Shown here in pieces: positions 9,314 through 18,791 of a DNA stretch of 64,000 nt; within the stretch, counting starts at the first letter, position 1, and every line of letters starts with the position of its first letter. The translations under genes and the position numbers were made by a program. The stretch comes from Roseovarius carneus. Lineage in GTDB: Bacteria; Pseudomonadota; Alphaproteobacteria; Rhodobacterales; Rhodobacteraceae. The stretch spans positions 248,001 through 312,000 of the forward strand of contig NZ_JAHSPD010000001.1 in the NCBI RefSeq assembly GCF_020141465.1, in the 5' to 3' direction. Under the pieces are notes generated by a model. The model worked only from the letters and a program-made list of their open reading frames with translations. It searched no databases and was not told the origin of the DNA.

Positions 9314-9646
9314 TCAGTCGCGCAGACCATCCTCGGCCAGAAGGTGTCGCCCGGCGCGGTCCTCTACCTCGATCACCCACAGATCAGGATCAAAGCCACG
9401 CTGTCGGGCGATGGCCGCGTCAACCTCCGCCTCAGGTCCAGAGATCAACTCCTCCCATTGGCGGGTGTCTGTCATCAGATCAAAGCGGCGCTGAAACGCT
9501 GTAGCCGTGCCGTCGAGCGGGTTGAGCTTCACCAAAACCGCGCCCGATCCGTCATCGCCATGAGCGGTCACGAATGCCGGAATCGCGTGGGTCCGCAGGC
9601 GGGCGAGATAGGCCTGCACCCAGAATTGCGCCGTCAGGCGCGCCAT
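9314..9646 (-). CDS. DUF1491 family protein
   Basis: A 110-residue conserved alphaproteobacterial protein beginning MARLTAQFWVQAYLARLRTH, with the repeated FQRRFD and RGFDPDLWVIEVED segments of DUF1491. No catalytic motif or membrane segment is visible and the function is unknown. It lies in the era-DUF1491-recO order common in Rhodobacterales. Confidence 0.85.
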   Translation of the reverse strand: MARLTAQFWVQAYLARLRTHAIPAFVTAHGDDGSGAVLVKLNPLDGTATAFQRRFDLMTDTRQWEELISGPEAEVDAAIARQRGFDPDLWVIEVEDRAGRHLLAEDGLRD

Positions 9647-9658
9647 AGAAGCCTTGGG

Positions 9659-9692
9659 TTTTGAGTATTTTTGCTAAGAAGAAGCCGGGTCA
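9659..9692 (+). repeat. Intergenic repeat element, copy a
   Basis: Copy of a short repeat with the shape TTTTGAGTATTTTTGC followed by TAAGAAGAAGCCGGGTCA. It fills the gap between era and DUF1491, and its terminal TCA is the era stop codon read on the minus strand. Four further copies lie at 23098, 26682, 29213 and 31158. Confidence 0.8.
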
Positions 9693-10598
9693 TGCATTGC
9701 CGTCCTTGAAGTTGAGACCCATCTCGGAATAGCGCTCGGCCTCTTCCAGCCAATTGGGACGCACTTTGATCTGTATGAATAGATGAACGCGGCGGCCCAG
9801 GAATTCCTCCAACTCGGTGCGGGCGGCGGTGGAGACGGATTTGATCGTCTCGCCCTTATGGCCCAGCACGATGCCTTTATGGCCGTCACGCATCACGTAG
9901 ATCAGCTGATCAATACGGGCAGAGCCATCTTTGCGTTCTTCCCAGTTTTCCGTCTCGACGGTGAGTTGGTAGGGCAGTTCCTGATGCAAGCGCAGGGTGA
10001 GCTTTTCGCGGGTGATCTCGGCGGCGATCATACGAAGGGGCAGATCAGCGATCTGATCTTCGGGGTAGAGCCATGGACCCTCGGGCAATTGCCCGGCCAG
10101 CCATTTGCGCAGATCGTCCACGCCGTGGCCGCGTTCGGCGGAGATCATGAAGGTCTCGGCAAAACCGAAGGCATCATTGAGTTTTTTCGTCAGGCTCAGG
10201 AGGGCGTCCGATTGCACTCGGTCGATCTTGTTGATGGCCAGCGCCACTTTGCGGCCCTTGGTGACGTCGCCAAGCCCCTCAAGGATGCGCTCCACCCCTT
10301 CTGTGACGCCGCGATGCGCCTCGACCAGAAGCACCACGACATCCGCGTCTGACGCCCCGCCCCAAGCGGCGGCCACCATCGCACGGTCCAAGCGGCGGCG
10401 CGGCTTGAAAAGGCCCGGCGTGTCGACAAACACCAGCTGTGCCTCGCCTTCAATCGCCACGCCGCGGATGCGCGCACGCGTGGTTTGCACCTTGTGTGTG
10501 ACGATGGAGACCTTGGCCCCCACCATGCGGTTCAAGAGCGTGGATTTGCCTGCGTTAGGCTCTCCGATCAAAGCAATGAAACCGGCGCGTGTGCTCAT
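9690..10598 (-). CDS. era: GTPase Era
   Basis: An essential Ras-like GTPase that binds 16S rRNA during 30S ribosome assembly. The 302-residue product has G1 (GEPNAGKST), G3 (DTPGLF) and G4 (NKID) in the first 130 residues, and a C-terminal KH domain with VLGHKGETIKSVS. It normally follows lepB and rnc directly; here a 235-base gap with an antisense small ORF separates it from rnc. Its stop codon forms the end of a repeat element. Confidence 0.97.
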   Translation of the reverse strand: MSTRAGFIALIGEPNAGKSTLLNRMVGAKVSIVTHKVQTTRARIRGVAIEGEAQLVFVDTPGLFKPRRRLDRAMVAAAWGGASDADVVVLLVEAHRGVTEGVERILEGLGDVTKGRKVALAINKIDRVQSDALLSLTKKLNDAFGFAETFMISAERGHGVDDLRKWLAGQLPEGPWLYPEDQIADLPLRMIAAEITREKLTLRLHQELPYQLTVETENWEERKDGSARIDQLIYVMRDGHKGIVLGHKGETIKSVSTAARTELEEFLGRRVHLFIQIKVRPNWLEEAERYSEMGLNFKDGNA

Positions 10599-10667
10599 GG
10601 GGGCCTCTTGGTTGGGGTGAGTGTAGCCCTAGCGCAATGCGGGCGCTCTGACCAGTGGCGGCGAGGG

Positions 10668-10684
10668 TGCGGCAGCCTGCCGCA
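10668..10684. promoter_or_regulatory. Perfect 7-3-7 dyad upstream of the 27-aa ORF
   Basis: TGCGGCA, three bases, TGCCGCA. It lies 63 bases upstream of the small ORF at 10747 and between it and era. It may be an operator; no T tract follows on either side, which argues against a terminator. Confidence 0.4.
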
Positions 10685-10746
10685 TGTGGTCGCGGCGCGG
10701 CGTGCTTATCTATGGATCAGAACACAAACCCATGGGAGGACGTATC

Positions 10747-10830
10747 ATGTTCAAAGGTCTTGGCGTATCAATAGCCCTTATCACAGCCGGCATGGTCGGC
10801 GCACCCGTAGCCCTTCTCGCGATAATGTAA
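10747..10830 (+). CDS. Small hydrophobic peptide, 27 aa
   Basis: An ATG preceded by GGGAGG (ending 7 bases upstream) opens a 27-codon frame that ends in TAA at 10828-10830. The product starts MFKGLGVSIALITAGMVG and is one hydrophobic segment after a single lysine, like a membrane-inserted mini-protein. It is antisense to the direction of the lepB-rnc-era genes and its stop lies 3 bases from the rnc stop. No family is recognised; reality rests on the ribosome site, the composition and a dyad upstream. Confidence 0.5.
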   Translation: MFKGLGVSIALITAGMVGAPVALLAIM

Positions 10831-10833
10831 GCG

Positions 10834-11514
10834 CTACTCTTCTACCCGGCTCAAAAGCGCTTTGGCGGCGGCTTGTTCCGCTTGGCGTTTTGATCCGGCG
10901 GAACACTTGGCCGTTTGCCCGTTTTCCAGCCGCGCCTCGATTGTAAAGCTTGGGGCGTGGTCAGGCCCCGTGCGGGCTGTCTCCACGTAATCGGGCGGGG
11001 ACAGGCCGCGGCCCTGCGCCCATTCCTGAAGCGCGGTTTTGGGATCGCGCGCATCTGCCTCAACATTACTGATCCGCGCGCCCCAGAGGCGCAGGATCAT
11101 CGCCCGTGCTGCCCCAAATCCTGCATCGGTATAGACGGCGGCGATCACCGCCTCCATCGCATCCCCCAGCAGCGCCTCTTTGCGCCGCCCGCCCGATAGC
11201 ATCTCGGAGCGGCCAAGCTTGAGCACTGCGCCCAGCTCAATCTCGCGGGCCACATCGGCGCAAGCCTCCTTGCGCACCAGCGCGTTGAAGCGCGGCGCCA
11301 GAAGGCCCTCGGGTGCACCGGGATCGGCAGCCAGCAGCGCCTCGGCCATCACCAGCCCAAGCACACGGTCGCCCAAAAACTCAAGCCGTTGATTATCGTC
11401 CCGCGTGGGCGAGGACATGGAGGCGTGCGTGACCGCCTGCACCAGAAGGGCGGGCTGGGCGAACTCGTGGCCCAGACGGGCGGCGAACGCCTTCATCTCG
11501 GCCGAAAGCTTCAC
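10834..11514 (-). CDS. rnc: Ribonuclease III
   Basis: A double-strand-specific endoribonuclease that processes rRNA precursors and structured mRNAs. The 226-residue product has the RNase III signature [18 protein letters not shown] (about residues 41-58) with the catalytic acidic residues, a second acidic site in [16 protein letters not shown], and a C-terminal dsRNA-binding domain ([13 protein letters not shown]). It overlaps lepB by four bases, showing co-transcription. Confidence 0.97.
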   Translation of the reverse strand: MKLSAEMKAFAARLGHEFAQPALLVQAVTHASMSSPTRDDNQRLEFLGDRVLGLVMAEALLAADPGAPEGLLAPRFNALVRKEACADVAREIELGAVLKLGRSEMLSGGRRKEALLGDAMEAVIAAVYTDAGFGAARAMILRLWGARISNVEADARDPKTALQEWAQGRGLSPPDYVETARTGPDHAPSFTIEARLENGQTAKCSAGSKRQAEQAAAKALLSRVEE

Positions 11515-12347
11515 TCAAGAGCCTTGAAAAAACGATCCGCGCGCCACGTCCAGAAAAAGAGCATGGACCGCCCCGCCGAGGAGAAGATCAGACGATCCGC
11601 CCGACCAATGAGGTTCTCATAGGGCACGAACCCCACACCACGCACCTGAGGAGGAAAACGGCTATCGGTGGAATTGTCGCGATTGTCGCCCATGAAGAAA
11701 TAATGCCCCTCGGGCACGGTGAACACGCCGGTATTGTCGGAGCGTTGGTTGGTAATATTGAGGATGGCGTGGCTCTCGCCATTGGGCAGCGTCTCGATCT
11801 GGCGCGATTTGAGGCAGCTCGCCCCCTCGCCCACAACGCCGTTTTCGCAGCGCGGACGCGACCGCAAAGGCCCCTGCGCCTCGAACACTTCCTCGAAATT
11901 GCCCGCATCCTCAAGGCCGACCGGCACGTCATTGAGATGCAAGACACCATCCTTCATCTGCACTGTGTCGCCGGGCATGCCGACCACGCGCTTGATGAAA
12001 TCGGTGCCGTTCACAGGGTGGCGGAAGACGATGATATCGCCCTGTTTCGGCTCCCCGCCCCAAAAGCGCGTATTGTCACCATCGAGAAAGCCGCAGATAT
12101 CGGCCGCGTCGATGTTGATGCCCACACTTGCGATGCGGATCGACGGGCAGGACGCGTAGGAATAGCCGTAGGCCATCTTGTTCACGAAGAGAAAATCGCC
12201 GATCAGCAGCGTGTCCTTCATGGAGCCTGAAGGAATCCAGAACGGCTGAAAGAAAAGCGTGCGGAAAATTCCGGCCACGATGAGCGCATAGACGACTGTC
12301 TTGATCGTCTCCCAAATCGCACTGGGTTTCTTGGTCTCATCGGCCAT
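11511..12347 (-). CDS. lepB: Signal peptidase I
   Basis: Cleaves signal peptides of exported proteins at the periplasmic face of the inner membrane. The 278-residue protein has one N-terminal membrane helix (about residues 15-34), the nucleophile S42 in [10 protein letters not shown] and the general base K119 in [11 protein letters not shown], plus the [11 protein letters not shown] box near residue 218. The longer middle segment with a cysteine pair is normal in alphaproteobacteria. It is the first gene of lepB-rnc. Confidence 0.96.
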   Translation of the reverse strand: MADETKKPSAIWETIKTVVYALIVAGIFRTLFFQPFWIPSGSMKDTLLIGDFLFVNKMAYGYSYASCPSIRIASVGINIDAADICGFLDGDNTRFWGGEPKQGDIIVFRHPVNGTDFIKRVVGMPGDTVQMKDGVLHLNDVPVGLEDAGNFEEVFEAQGPLRSRPRCENGVVGEGASCLKSRQIETLPNGESHAILNITNQRSDNTGVFTVPEGHYFFMGDNRDNSTDSRFPPQVRGVGFVPYENLIGRADRLIFSSAGRSMLFFWTWRADRFFKALE

Positions 12348-12450
12348 GGGGCACTCTCGGTTCGGGCTGGTTCAGGGTGCCCGCTTCATGCGGCGCGCAG
12401 GCTTTGGTGTCAAGCGCCGCGCCCCGTTCGTGGGCGCGGTATGCAGGGCC

Positions 12451-12849
12451 TCAGACAGGGCGGGCCTCGATCACGACAAAGGCCTGCGCCCATGGGTGAT
12501 CATCGGTGAGCGTGACGTGGATCACCGCGCGGTGGCCCTCCGGCGTCATCTCAGCCAAGCGCTCAGCGGCCCAGCCTGTGACCTCCATCACCGGCTGCCC
12601 GGTCTCCAGATTGCTCACCGCCATATCCTTCCACGCGATCCCCATGCGCAGGCCCGTGCCCAGCGCCTTGGAGCACGCCTCCTTCGCGGCCCAGCGTTTG
12701 GCATATGTGCCGGGTGTGTCCGCGCGTCGCTCGGCTTTCGCCTGTTCTGTGGGCGTGAAAACACGGTTGCGGAACCTATCGCCAAATCGCTCCAGCGTCC
12801 CGGCGATCCGCTCAATATTGGCCAGATCCGTGCCGATGCCGAGGATCAC
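12451..12849 (-). CDS. acpS: Holo-[acyl-carrier-protein] synthase
   Basis: Transfers 4'-phosphopantetheine from CoA to acyl carrier protein. At 132 residues it has the two signatures [15 protein letters not shown] (Mg-binding aspartate) and [16 protein letters not shown] (catalytic glutamate/lysine), and it ends with FVVIEARPV. It overlaps the upstream membrane-protein gene by four bases, which in turn overlaps pdxJ; pdxJ-acpS is a common pairing. Confidence 0.95.
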   Translation of the reverse strand: MILGIGTDLANIERIAGTLERFGDRFRNRVFTPTEQAKAERRADTPGTYAKRWAAKEACSKALGTGLRMGIAWKDMAVSNLETGQPVMEVTGWAAERLAEMTPEGHRAVIHVTLTDDHPWAQAFVVIEARPV

Positions 12850-13277
12850 AGGCGGTCCTCGCGGGCGAGCCGTTCGGCGTTCTGCGCCCCAAGGCGGAAG
12901 AAGAACCAGTTGAAGACCAGATAGCCCAGCGCATAAATCCCAAGCAGGATCAGGAATTGCTGGCCCAGAAACGGCGCGACGGCGAGCTTTCCAAACTGCA
13001 CCATCAACGCGCCCGGCAGATAGGCCAGTGCCACGTTGAGCCCTGTCGCCAGTACGGTAAAAAGCGCGGCCAGCCGGAGGGATATGTTCGCGCCGGGCCG
13101 CTCACCATGGGTACGGTAATAATATTTGCCCTCAATCACGGCAGCGATCATCCCCGGCACCATCAGCTGCGCCGCCGATCCGATCAGTGTCTCGGTGTTG
13201 GCATTGACCACATGCACCAAAAGCGCGCCACCCAGCGCCATACCGATAAAGACCAGCGCATAGCGCACCCAGATCAT
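12846..13277 (-). CDS. Four-helix membrane protein (ABZJ_00895-like)
   Basis: A 143-residue integral membrane protein with four predicted helices (about residues 5-24, 34-52, 66-90 and 100-126) and a charged C-terminal tail. The pattern resembles the ABZJ_00895 family of unknown function; this match is from memory and moderate. It is tightly embedded, overlapping pdxJ by four bases on one side and acpS by four on the other, so it belongs to the pdxJ-acpS transcript. Confidence 0.75.
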   Translation of the reverse strand: MIWVRYALVFIGMALGGALLVHVVNANTETLIGSAAQLMVPGMIAAVIEGKYYYRTHGERPGANISLRLAALFTVLATGLNVALAYLPGALMVQFGKLAVAPFLGQQFLILLGIYALGYLVFNWFFFRLGAQNAERLAREDRL

Positions 13278-14023
13278 GCGCCCGCCCTGCCCAGATCCAT
13301 TCTCCGGCGCATCTCTGCCATGGCGGGGCCAAGGCCTTGAAAGATCGCTTCGCCAATCAGGAAATGCCCGATATTGAGCTCGCGCACCTCAGGGATCGCG
13401 GCCACTGGGCCGACCGTGTCGAAGGTCAGACCATGGCCGATATGCACCTCAAGCCCGATCCCATGCGCATAGGTGCTGGCCTCGCGCAGGGCGGCCAATT
13501 CGGCGTCGCGCTCCGCCAACTTGCCCTCGTGGTGAAAGTCGCAATAGGCGCCGGAATGTAGCTCAACCACTTCCGCACCCACCCGTTTGGACGCATCAAT
13601 CTGCGCCCGGTCCGCGCCAATAAAGAGCGAAATCCGGCTCCCCGCCGCGCGCAAGGGTGCTATATACGTGGCCAGCCGATTGTCATCCGCCACCACGTCA
13701 AGGCCCCCTTCGGTCGTGCGCTCCTCGCGCTTTTCGGGCACGATACAGACCGCATGGGGCTTGTGACGCAGCGCAATCGCCTGCATCTCATCCGTGGCCG
13801 CCATCTCGAAGTTTAGCGGCACAGAAAGCTGCGCCATCAGCGCCTCGATATCAGCGTCCACGATATGGCGGCGGTCCTCGCGCAGATGCGCCGTGATCCC
13901 GTCCGCGCCTGCCGCCTCGGCCATCAGCGCCGCGCGCACAGGGTCCGGATCGCCGCCGCCGCGCGCGTTGCGCACTGTGGCCACGTGATCAATATTCACA
14001 CCCAATCGAAGTTTCTCGCTCAT
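13274..14023 (-). CDS. pdxJ: Pyridoxine 5'-phosphate synthase
   Basis: Condenses 3-amino-2-oxopropyl phosphate with 1-deoxyxylulose 5-phosphate to form pyridoxine phosphate. The 249-residue TIM-barrel begins MSEKLRLGVNIDHVATVRNARG, and carries the HLREDRRHI segment, the catalytic glutamate region VELHSGAYCD and the C-terminal NIGHFLIGEAIFQGL. It heads the pdxJ, membrane protein, acpS overlap series. Confidence 0.97.
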   Translation of the reverse strand: MSEKLRLGVNIDHVATVRNARGGGDPDPVRAALMAEAAGADGITAHLREDRRHIVDADIEALMAQLSVPLNFEMAATDEMQAIALRHKPHAVCIVPEKREERTTEGGLDVVADDNRLATYIAPLRAAGSRISLFIGADRAQIDASKRVGAEVVELHSGAYCDFHHEGKLAERDAELAALREASTYAHGIGLEVHIGHGLTFDTVGPVAAIPEVRELNIGHFLIGEAIFQGLGPAMAEMRRRMDLGRAGA

Positions 14024-14092
14024 TGGTCCGCCCTCCTTGCGCCTCAGCTCAACCTAGTGCCTTTGCAGCGCAGGGCGAAAGGGCCAAAATGC

Positions 14093-14746
14093 TCACGCAC
14101 CCGGCGGCGTATCCACCGCTGCTTTCTTCTTGAGCTTGAGCCATTTCGCCTTCAGCCGGACCTTGCGCCGCGCCTGATACACTTTGATTATCGGAAGCGA
14201 GATATAGTAAAAGATCAGCCCAAAAATCAGACCCGGAATGATCCCGCCCACCAAGTAGGGAAAAAATACATCCTGATAAAAGATGTTCAGACTGTCCCAA
14301 TGGGCCGTCTCATCCGAGAAAAGCGCCATGAAATTATGGCGCAAATCCTCGCCCGCATCCAAAAACTTACCGCCCAAAGAGCGATGCACCTCATCCGACA
14401 GCTCCCTTGGGCGGCCCAAAAGAAAATGCCCGGTCTGAAGCGACATGACCCCGATGGCAAAGAAGGTCAGCGGATTGCCCACGAATGTGGCCATCAACGC
14501 GGCCACGATATTGCCCCGCATCACTCGGGCCAAGATGACGGCAAGCACGAAATGCAGCCCGAAAAGCGGCGAGAAAGTCACGAAGACGCCCGCAAAAATG
14601 CCCCGCGCGATGCGGTGCGGCGGGTCCGGCAGGCGGCTGAGGCGGTGATTGATGTAACGGATTGCCCGCCCCCAGCCCCCTTTGGGCCAAAAGACAGAGC
14701 CCACGGTCCTTAGCACAGATCGTTTGTCTCTTCGTTTAAAGACCAC
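14093..14746 (-). CDS. DUF2062 family membrane protein
   Basis: A 217-residue protein of the DUF2062 family, which has a basic N-terminal segment, amphipathic entry (YINHRLSRLPDPPHRIARGI), and four hydrophobic segments in the middle and C-terminal half. It ends in a lysine-rich tail. The family is of unknown function and common in alphaproteobacteria next to rel. It begins 11 bases after the rel stop and is probably co-transcribed with it. Confidence 0.85.
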   Translation of the reverse strand: MVFKRRDKRSVLRTVGSVFWPKGGWGRAIRYINHRLSRLPDPPHRIARGIFAGVFVTFSPLFGLHFVLAVILARVMRGNIVAALMATFVGNPLTFFAIGVMSLQTGHFLLGRPRELSDEVHRSLGGKFLDAGEDLRHNFMALFSDETAHWDSLNIFYQDVFFPYLVGGIIPGLIFGLIFYYISLPIIKVYQARRKVRLKAKWLKLKKKAAVDTPPGA

Positions 14747-14757
14747 CCGTGCGGCTC

Positions 14758-16911
14758 CTAGCTTTGCGTTGCGCCGCCGCCCGCGACGCGGGCGAGATCT
14801 CGGTGACGGTCGACCGCTGCCACATCGCTATCTGCATTGAGCGCCGAAATGAGGCTGTGCAAATGCTCCACGTCACGCAATTCCACCTCCACCAGAAGGC
14901 GGTAGAAATCAGGCTTGCGATCCACAAACGTCAGATTGGAGATATTGGCCTTGCGCTCCCCTATCAAGGTGCAAATGCGGCCAAGCACGCCTGCGTCATT
15001 GCCGATGGTGATATCGAGCGCCACATCATAGGCCGCCGCATGGGTCCCCTCGTGCCAGCGCAGGTCGATCCAGCGCTCCGGCTGATCCTCATAGGAGGCG
15101 ATTGAGGGACAGTCGATCGTGTGAACCACGACGCCTTTGCCCCGGTAGGTGATACCGATGATGCGCTCACCGGGCAGAGGTTCGCAGCAGGGCGCGCGCT
15201 CAAAATGCTGACCATCGCTCAGGCCAATCACCGCACGGTCACGGCCCACCTCATCCACGCCTTGCGGGGCGAGATCGGGATAGACCGCCTGCACAACCTC
15301 GCGCGCGGTCAGCTCGGCCCGGCCCATCCGCGCCAAAAGCTCCTCGGCACCTTCAAGGCGCAGCGTACGCGCGGCCGTGCCTAGAGTTTTTTCGCTGGCG
15401 CGTTTGCCGACATGCTCAAACGCCGCGCGCGCCAATTCGCGGCCCAGCTTGATATACCGCCCGCGGTCCAACTCGCGCAGGGCGCGGCGGATGGCTGTCT
15501 TGGCCTTGCCTGTGGTGGCGATGTCGAGCCATGTGGATTGCGGGGTTTGCCCATCGGCGATGATCACCTCAACAGATTGCCCGTTCTTGATCCGCGTCCA
15601 GAGCGGCACGCGCATCCCGTCGATCTTGGCACCCACCACCGCATTGCCGATCCGCGTGTGGATCGCATAGGCGAAATCCAGAGGCGTGGCGCCGCGGGGC
15701 AGCTTGATCACATCACCCTTGGGGGTGAAGCAAAAAACCTTGTCGGTATACATCTCCAGCTTGACCGCTTCGAGAAAATCCTCGTGATCTTCCTCCACGT
15801 CGAACTGTTCGGTGAGGGTGTTGATCCATTTGGCCGGATCAACGGCGAAGGGATTTTCCGTGCGCACCCCGTCGCGATAAGACCAATGCGCGGCCACGCC
15901 CGTTTCGGCCACGTCATGCATCTGCCGCGTGCGAATCTGCACCTCCACCCGCTTGCCATCACGCCCCGACACCGTGGTGTGGATCGAGCGGTAGCCGTTC
16001 GACTTGGGCTGGCTGATATAATCCTTGAACCGCCCCGGCACGGCCCGCCAGCGTTGGTGAATGGCCCCGAGCACCGCATAGCAATCGGCCTCTGTCTGGG
16101 TAACGATACGAAAGCCATATATGTCGGAGAGCCGCGAAAAGCCCATCTCCTTTTCCTGCATCTTACGCCAGATCGAATAGGGCTTCTTCGCGCGGCCCAA
16201 AATCTCCGCCTCGATGTCGCCCTTTTTCAGTTCCTTGCGCATATCGCCGGTGATCCGCTCGATCACATCATCGGATTCGCGCTGAAGCGTGATGAAACGG
16301 CGCATGATCGATGCGCGCGCCTCGGGGTTGATCACGCGAAAGGCCAGATCCTCCAGCTCTTCACGCATCCATTGCATCCCCATGCGGCCCGCAAGCGGCG
16401 CGAAGATATCCATCGTCTCGCGGGCTTTCTTGACCTGCTTTTCGGGGCGCATCGCCTTGATCGTGCGCATGTTATGAAGCCGGTCGGCCAGCTTCACGAG
16501 GATCACGCGCAAGTCTTTGGACATGGCGATGAAGAGCTTGCGGAAATTCTCGGCCTGTTTGGTCTCGGAACTGCTGAGCTGAAGGTTGGTCAGCTTGGTC
16601 ACACCATCGACCAATTCGGCGATCTCATCGCCAAACCTGCGCTGCACCTCGACGTAAGAGGCGCGCGTGTCCTCGATTGTGTCGTGCAAAAGGGCGGTGA
16701 TGATCGTGGCATCGTCCAGACGCTGATCGGCCAGAATGGCGGCAACGGCGACGGGATGCGTGAAATACGGCTCGCCGGAATAGCGCATCTGGCCTTCATG
16801 CATTTCACCGCCATAGGCGAAGGCGGCGCGCAGAAGGGTTTCGTCGGTGCGTGGGTTGTAGCTGCGCACGCGGGCGATCAGATCATCGACCGTGAAGGGA
16901 TCACCGCCCAT
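14758..16911 (-). CDS. rel: Bifunctional (p)ppGpp synthase/hydrolase (Rel/SpoT)
   Basis: Makes and degrades the stringent-response alarmone. The 717-residue product has an HD hydrolase domain (residues about 20-170) with HP at the start and the intact HDTIED metal motif, a synthetase domain (about 230-350) with RFKDYISQPKSNGYRSIHT, a TGS domain near 390-450 and a C-terminal ACT domain. The RFKD variant marks the bifunctional Mg-type class rather than RelA. It lies just downstream of rpoZ (25 bases), the usual rpoZ-rel pair. Confidence 0.96.
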   Translation of the reverse strand: MGGDPFTVDDLIARVRSYNPRTDETLLRAAFAYGGEMHEGQMRYSGEPYFTHPVAVAAILADQRLDDATIITALLHDTIEDTRASYVEVQRRFGDEIAELVDGVTKLTNLQLSSSETKQAENFRKLFIAMSKDLRVILVKLADRLHNMRTIKAMRPEKQVKKARETMDIFAPLAGRMGMQWMREELEDLAFRVINPEARASIMRRFITLQRESDDVIERITGDMRKELKKGDIEAEILGRAKKPYSIWRKMQEKEMGFSRLSDIYGFRIVTQTEADCYAVLGAIHQRWRAVPGRFKDYISQPKSNGYRSIHTTVSGRDGKRVEVQIRTRQMHDVAETGVAAHWSYRDGVRTENPFAVDPAKWINTLTEQFDVEEDHEDFLEAVKLEMYTDKVFCFTPKGDVIKLPRGATPLDFAYAIHTRIGNAVVGAKIDGMRVPLWTRIKNGQSVEVIIADGQTPQSTWLDIATTGKAKTAIRRALRELDRGRYIKLGRELARAAFEHVGKRASEKTLGTAARTLRLEGAEELLARMGRAELTAREVVQAVYPDLAPQGVDEVGRDRAVIGLSDGQHFERAPCCEPLPGERIIGITYRGKGVVVHTIDCPSIASYEDQPERWIDLRWHEGTHAAAYDVALDITIGNDAGVLGRICTLIGERKANISNLTFVDRKPDFYRLLVEVELRDVEHLHSLISALNADSDVAAVDRHRDLARVAGGGATQS

Positions 16912-16936
16912 GCGCCCGCGCCAAACCGGGCGGGGC

Positions 16937-17290
16937 TCAGCCCTGCCCTTGGGCTTTCATAAGCTCGCGCAGAAGCCGCTCTTCAGACATATCGTCTTCG
17001 GCCGGCCTGTCCGACTCGCCACCCATAAGGAGGGCCATGTTGTCTTCTTCGGCCTCATCCACTTCGATCTCGGTCTGGTTGGATTCGATCAGGCGCTCAC
17101 GCAGGTCTTCAGCGCTTTGCGTCTCTTCGGCGATCTCGCGCAGGGCAACAACAGGGTTCTTGTCGTTGTCGCGGTCCACGGTCAGAGCGGAGCCTGCCGA
17201 AATCTCGCGGGCGCGGTGCGCGGCCAACATCACCAGGTCGAACCGGTTGGGAACTTTGTCAACGCAATCTTCAGTGGTAACGCGGGCCAT
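16937..17290 (-). CDS. rpoZ: RNA polymerase omega subunit
   Basis: A small RNA polymerase subunit that binds beta-prime and is part of a ppGpp site. At 117 residues it begins [30 protein letters not shown], the diagnostic omega N-terminus, and has a long acidic C-terminal tail normal for alphaproteobacteria. A CGGAGG ribosome site precedes the ATG. It is first in the rpoZ-rel-DUF2062 run. Confidence 0.96.
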   Translation of the reverse strand: MARVTTEDCVDKVPNRFDLVMLAAHRAREISAGSALTVDRDNDKNPVVALREIAEETQSAEDLRERLIESNQTEIEVDEAEEDNMALLMGGESDRPAEDDMSEERLLRELMKAQGQG

Positions 17291-17326
17291 AGGACCTCCG
17301 GATGTCTGGCTAGAATTAAGCCTTGG

Positions 17327-17355
17327 TCTTTACGCGGCCACGGAGGGATTGACAA
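17327..17355 (-). promoter_or_regulatory. Candidate sigma-70 promoter of rpoZ-rel
   Basis: On the minus strand TTGTCA (17355-17350), a 17-base spacer, then TAAAGA (17332-17327). The start point would be about 30 bases upstream of the rpoZ ATG. Confidence 0.55.
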
Positions 17356-17373
17356 CCCGCAAAGCGCCCGAAA

Positions 17374-17955
17374 TCAAAGGGGTTGGACCTCTTCCACGGC
17401 CTCTTTCGGCAGGTCGGCCACCATTTGCGCCACCGAGCGCCCCAAGATCGGGTGAACCCAGCTCGGCGCCACATCCGCGAGGGGAATCAGCACAAAGGCG
17501 CGGTCCTGCATCCTTGGGTGCGGCAAGATCAGCTCGTCGGGCGCGCGCTCCATCTGCGCCGCAAGGGGCAGGTTGCGCCACTCCGCGTGTCGCACAGGGT
17601 CAGGGTGCACCTGATCACCCAGCGAGATCAGGTCCAGATCAAGCGTTCGGCGGCCCCAGCGGCGCACCCTTTCACGGCCCATCTGCGCCTCGACACGGTG
17701 CAGGGCCGCCAAAATTTCAGCCGCGCCCAGATCCGTCTCCAGCCGCGCCGCCGCGTTGACGTAATCAGGCCCCGCCCCGGCCGGAAAACACGGGCTTGCA
17801 TAAAACGCGCTGACCTCCGCCACCCGCAGGCCCTCGGCCCCCAACGCGGCAAGCCCCGCGGACAACGTCTCCTTCGGTGCGCCCAGCTTGGACGGCAAAT
17901 TTGCGCCCAAAGCGATCAGGCAAACACGGCTTTCCGTTACGTCAATATCTTCCAC
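17374..17955 (-). CDS. folK: HPPK: 6-hydroxymethyldihydropterin pyrophosphokinase
   Basis: Transfers pyrophosphate from ATP to 6-hydroxymethyl-7,8-dihydropterin in folate synthesis. The 193-residue product has the early GANLPSKLGAPKETL loop and the HPPK signature RVRRWGRRTLDLDLISLGD with the Mg-binding aspartates, then LPHPRMQDRAFVLIPL. The start is a GTG at 17955 (no in-frame ATG upstream), with a weak ribosome site, so the exact start is uncertain. folP and folB are not adjacent. Confidence 0.93.
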   Translation of the reverse strand: MEDIDVTESRVCLIALGANLPSKLGAPKETLSAGLAALGAEGLRVAEVSAFYASPCFPAGAGPDYVNAAARLETDLGAAEILAALHRVEAQMGRERVRRWGRRTLDLDLISLGDQVHPDPVRHAEWRNLPLAAQMERAPDELILPHPRMQDRAFVLIPLADVAPSWVHPILGRSVAQMVADLPKEAVEEVQPL

Positions 17956-18098
17956 ACACCCATCCTAGCCTATTGCCAGCGCAGACCTATAACTTTAAGT
18001 CCAAAACATCCACGCTACCGGGGCTTCCCCACTACTCAAACCGATCCTTGCCCTTTCGAAATATTCGCAGATTTGGCAAAATAAGAAGGGCTTTTTGT

Positions 18099-18671
18099 AT
18101 GTTTTACAAGGACGAACGGCTTGCGCTGTTCATCGATGGATCGAACCTTTACGCCGCTGGTAAGGCGCTTGGGTTCGACATTGACTACAAGCTGCTACGG
18201 AACGAATTCATGCGCCGCGGAAAGCTTCTGCGGGCGTTTTATTATACCGCACTACTGGAAAATGATGAGTATTCGCCCATTCGTCCCTTGATTGACTGGT
18301 TGAATTACAATGGCTTCTCGATGGTCACGAAACCAGCCAAGGAATATACCGACAGTCAAGGCCGCCGTAAGGTCAAAGGCAACATGGATATCGAGCTTGT
18401 CGTCGATGCGATGGAGCTAGCTTCGCGCGTCGATCATATGGTGATCTTCTCGGGTGATGGCGATTTCCGCTCGCTGGTGGAAGCGCTGCAACGCCAGGGC
18501 GTGCGCGTCTCGGTTGTCTCCACCATGCGTAGCCAGCCACCGATGATCTCGGATGAGCTACGCCGTCAGGCCGACAATTTCATTGAGCTGTACGATCTCA
18601 AGGACGTGATTGGCCGGCCTACGCGCGACATGCCCGCTGACCGCCCGGAGCCTGTGTCAGAGATGGACTGA
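18099..18671 (+). CDS. NYN (PIN-like) domain protein, LabA/DUF88 family
   Basis: A 190-residue single-domain protein of the NYN family, PIN-like nucleases that act on RNA. The start is the ATG at 18099 after AAGAAGGG. Acidic residues of the metal site are visible: D13 in FIDGSNLY, the pair in GNMDIELVVDAMELA and the aspartates in FSGDGDFRSLV. The C-terminus is short. LabA relatives affect clock output in cyanobacteria, but the role here is unknown. It is divergent from folK. Confidence 0.88.
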   Translation: MFYKDERLALFIDGSNLYAAGKALGFDIDYKLLRNEFMRRGKLLRAFYYTALLENDEYSPIRPLIDWLNYNGFSMVTKPAKEYTDSQGRRKVKGNMDIELVVDAMELASRVDHMVIFSGDGDFRSLVEALQRQGVRVSVVSTMRSQPPMISDELRRQADNFIELYDLKDVIGRPTRDMPADRPEPVSEMD

Positions 18672-18791
18672 CCCGCTCTGCCGGGGCGGGCGACTCCCTG
18701 TCCCAGCGCGGTTGCGGCGCAAAACCGCGCCACGCTCCCTTTACGGCCCGGCCAGCCTGCCTTACCTCTATTAGCATCAGGAGGCCCCGCC

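Noticed and set aside
15412-16962. Long open plus-strand frame antisense to rel (516 codons)
   Set aside because: It mirrors the codon bias of rel on the other strand, and has no ribosome site or recognisable domain.
18066-18090. Possible sixth copy of the intergenic repeat before the NYN gene
   Set aside because: Only the TTTGGCAAAA and AAGAAGGG parts match; the GAGTATTTT start is not clear, so it is not listed as a copy.
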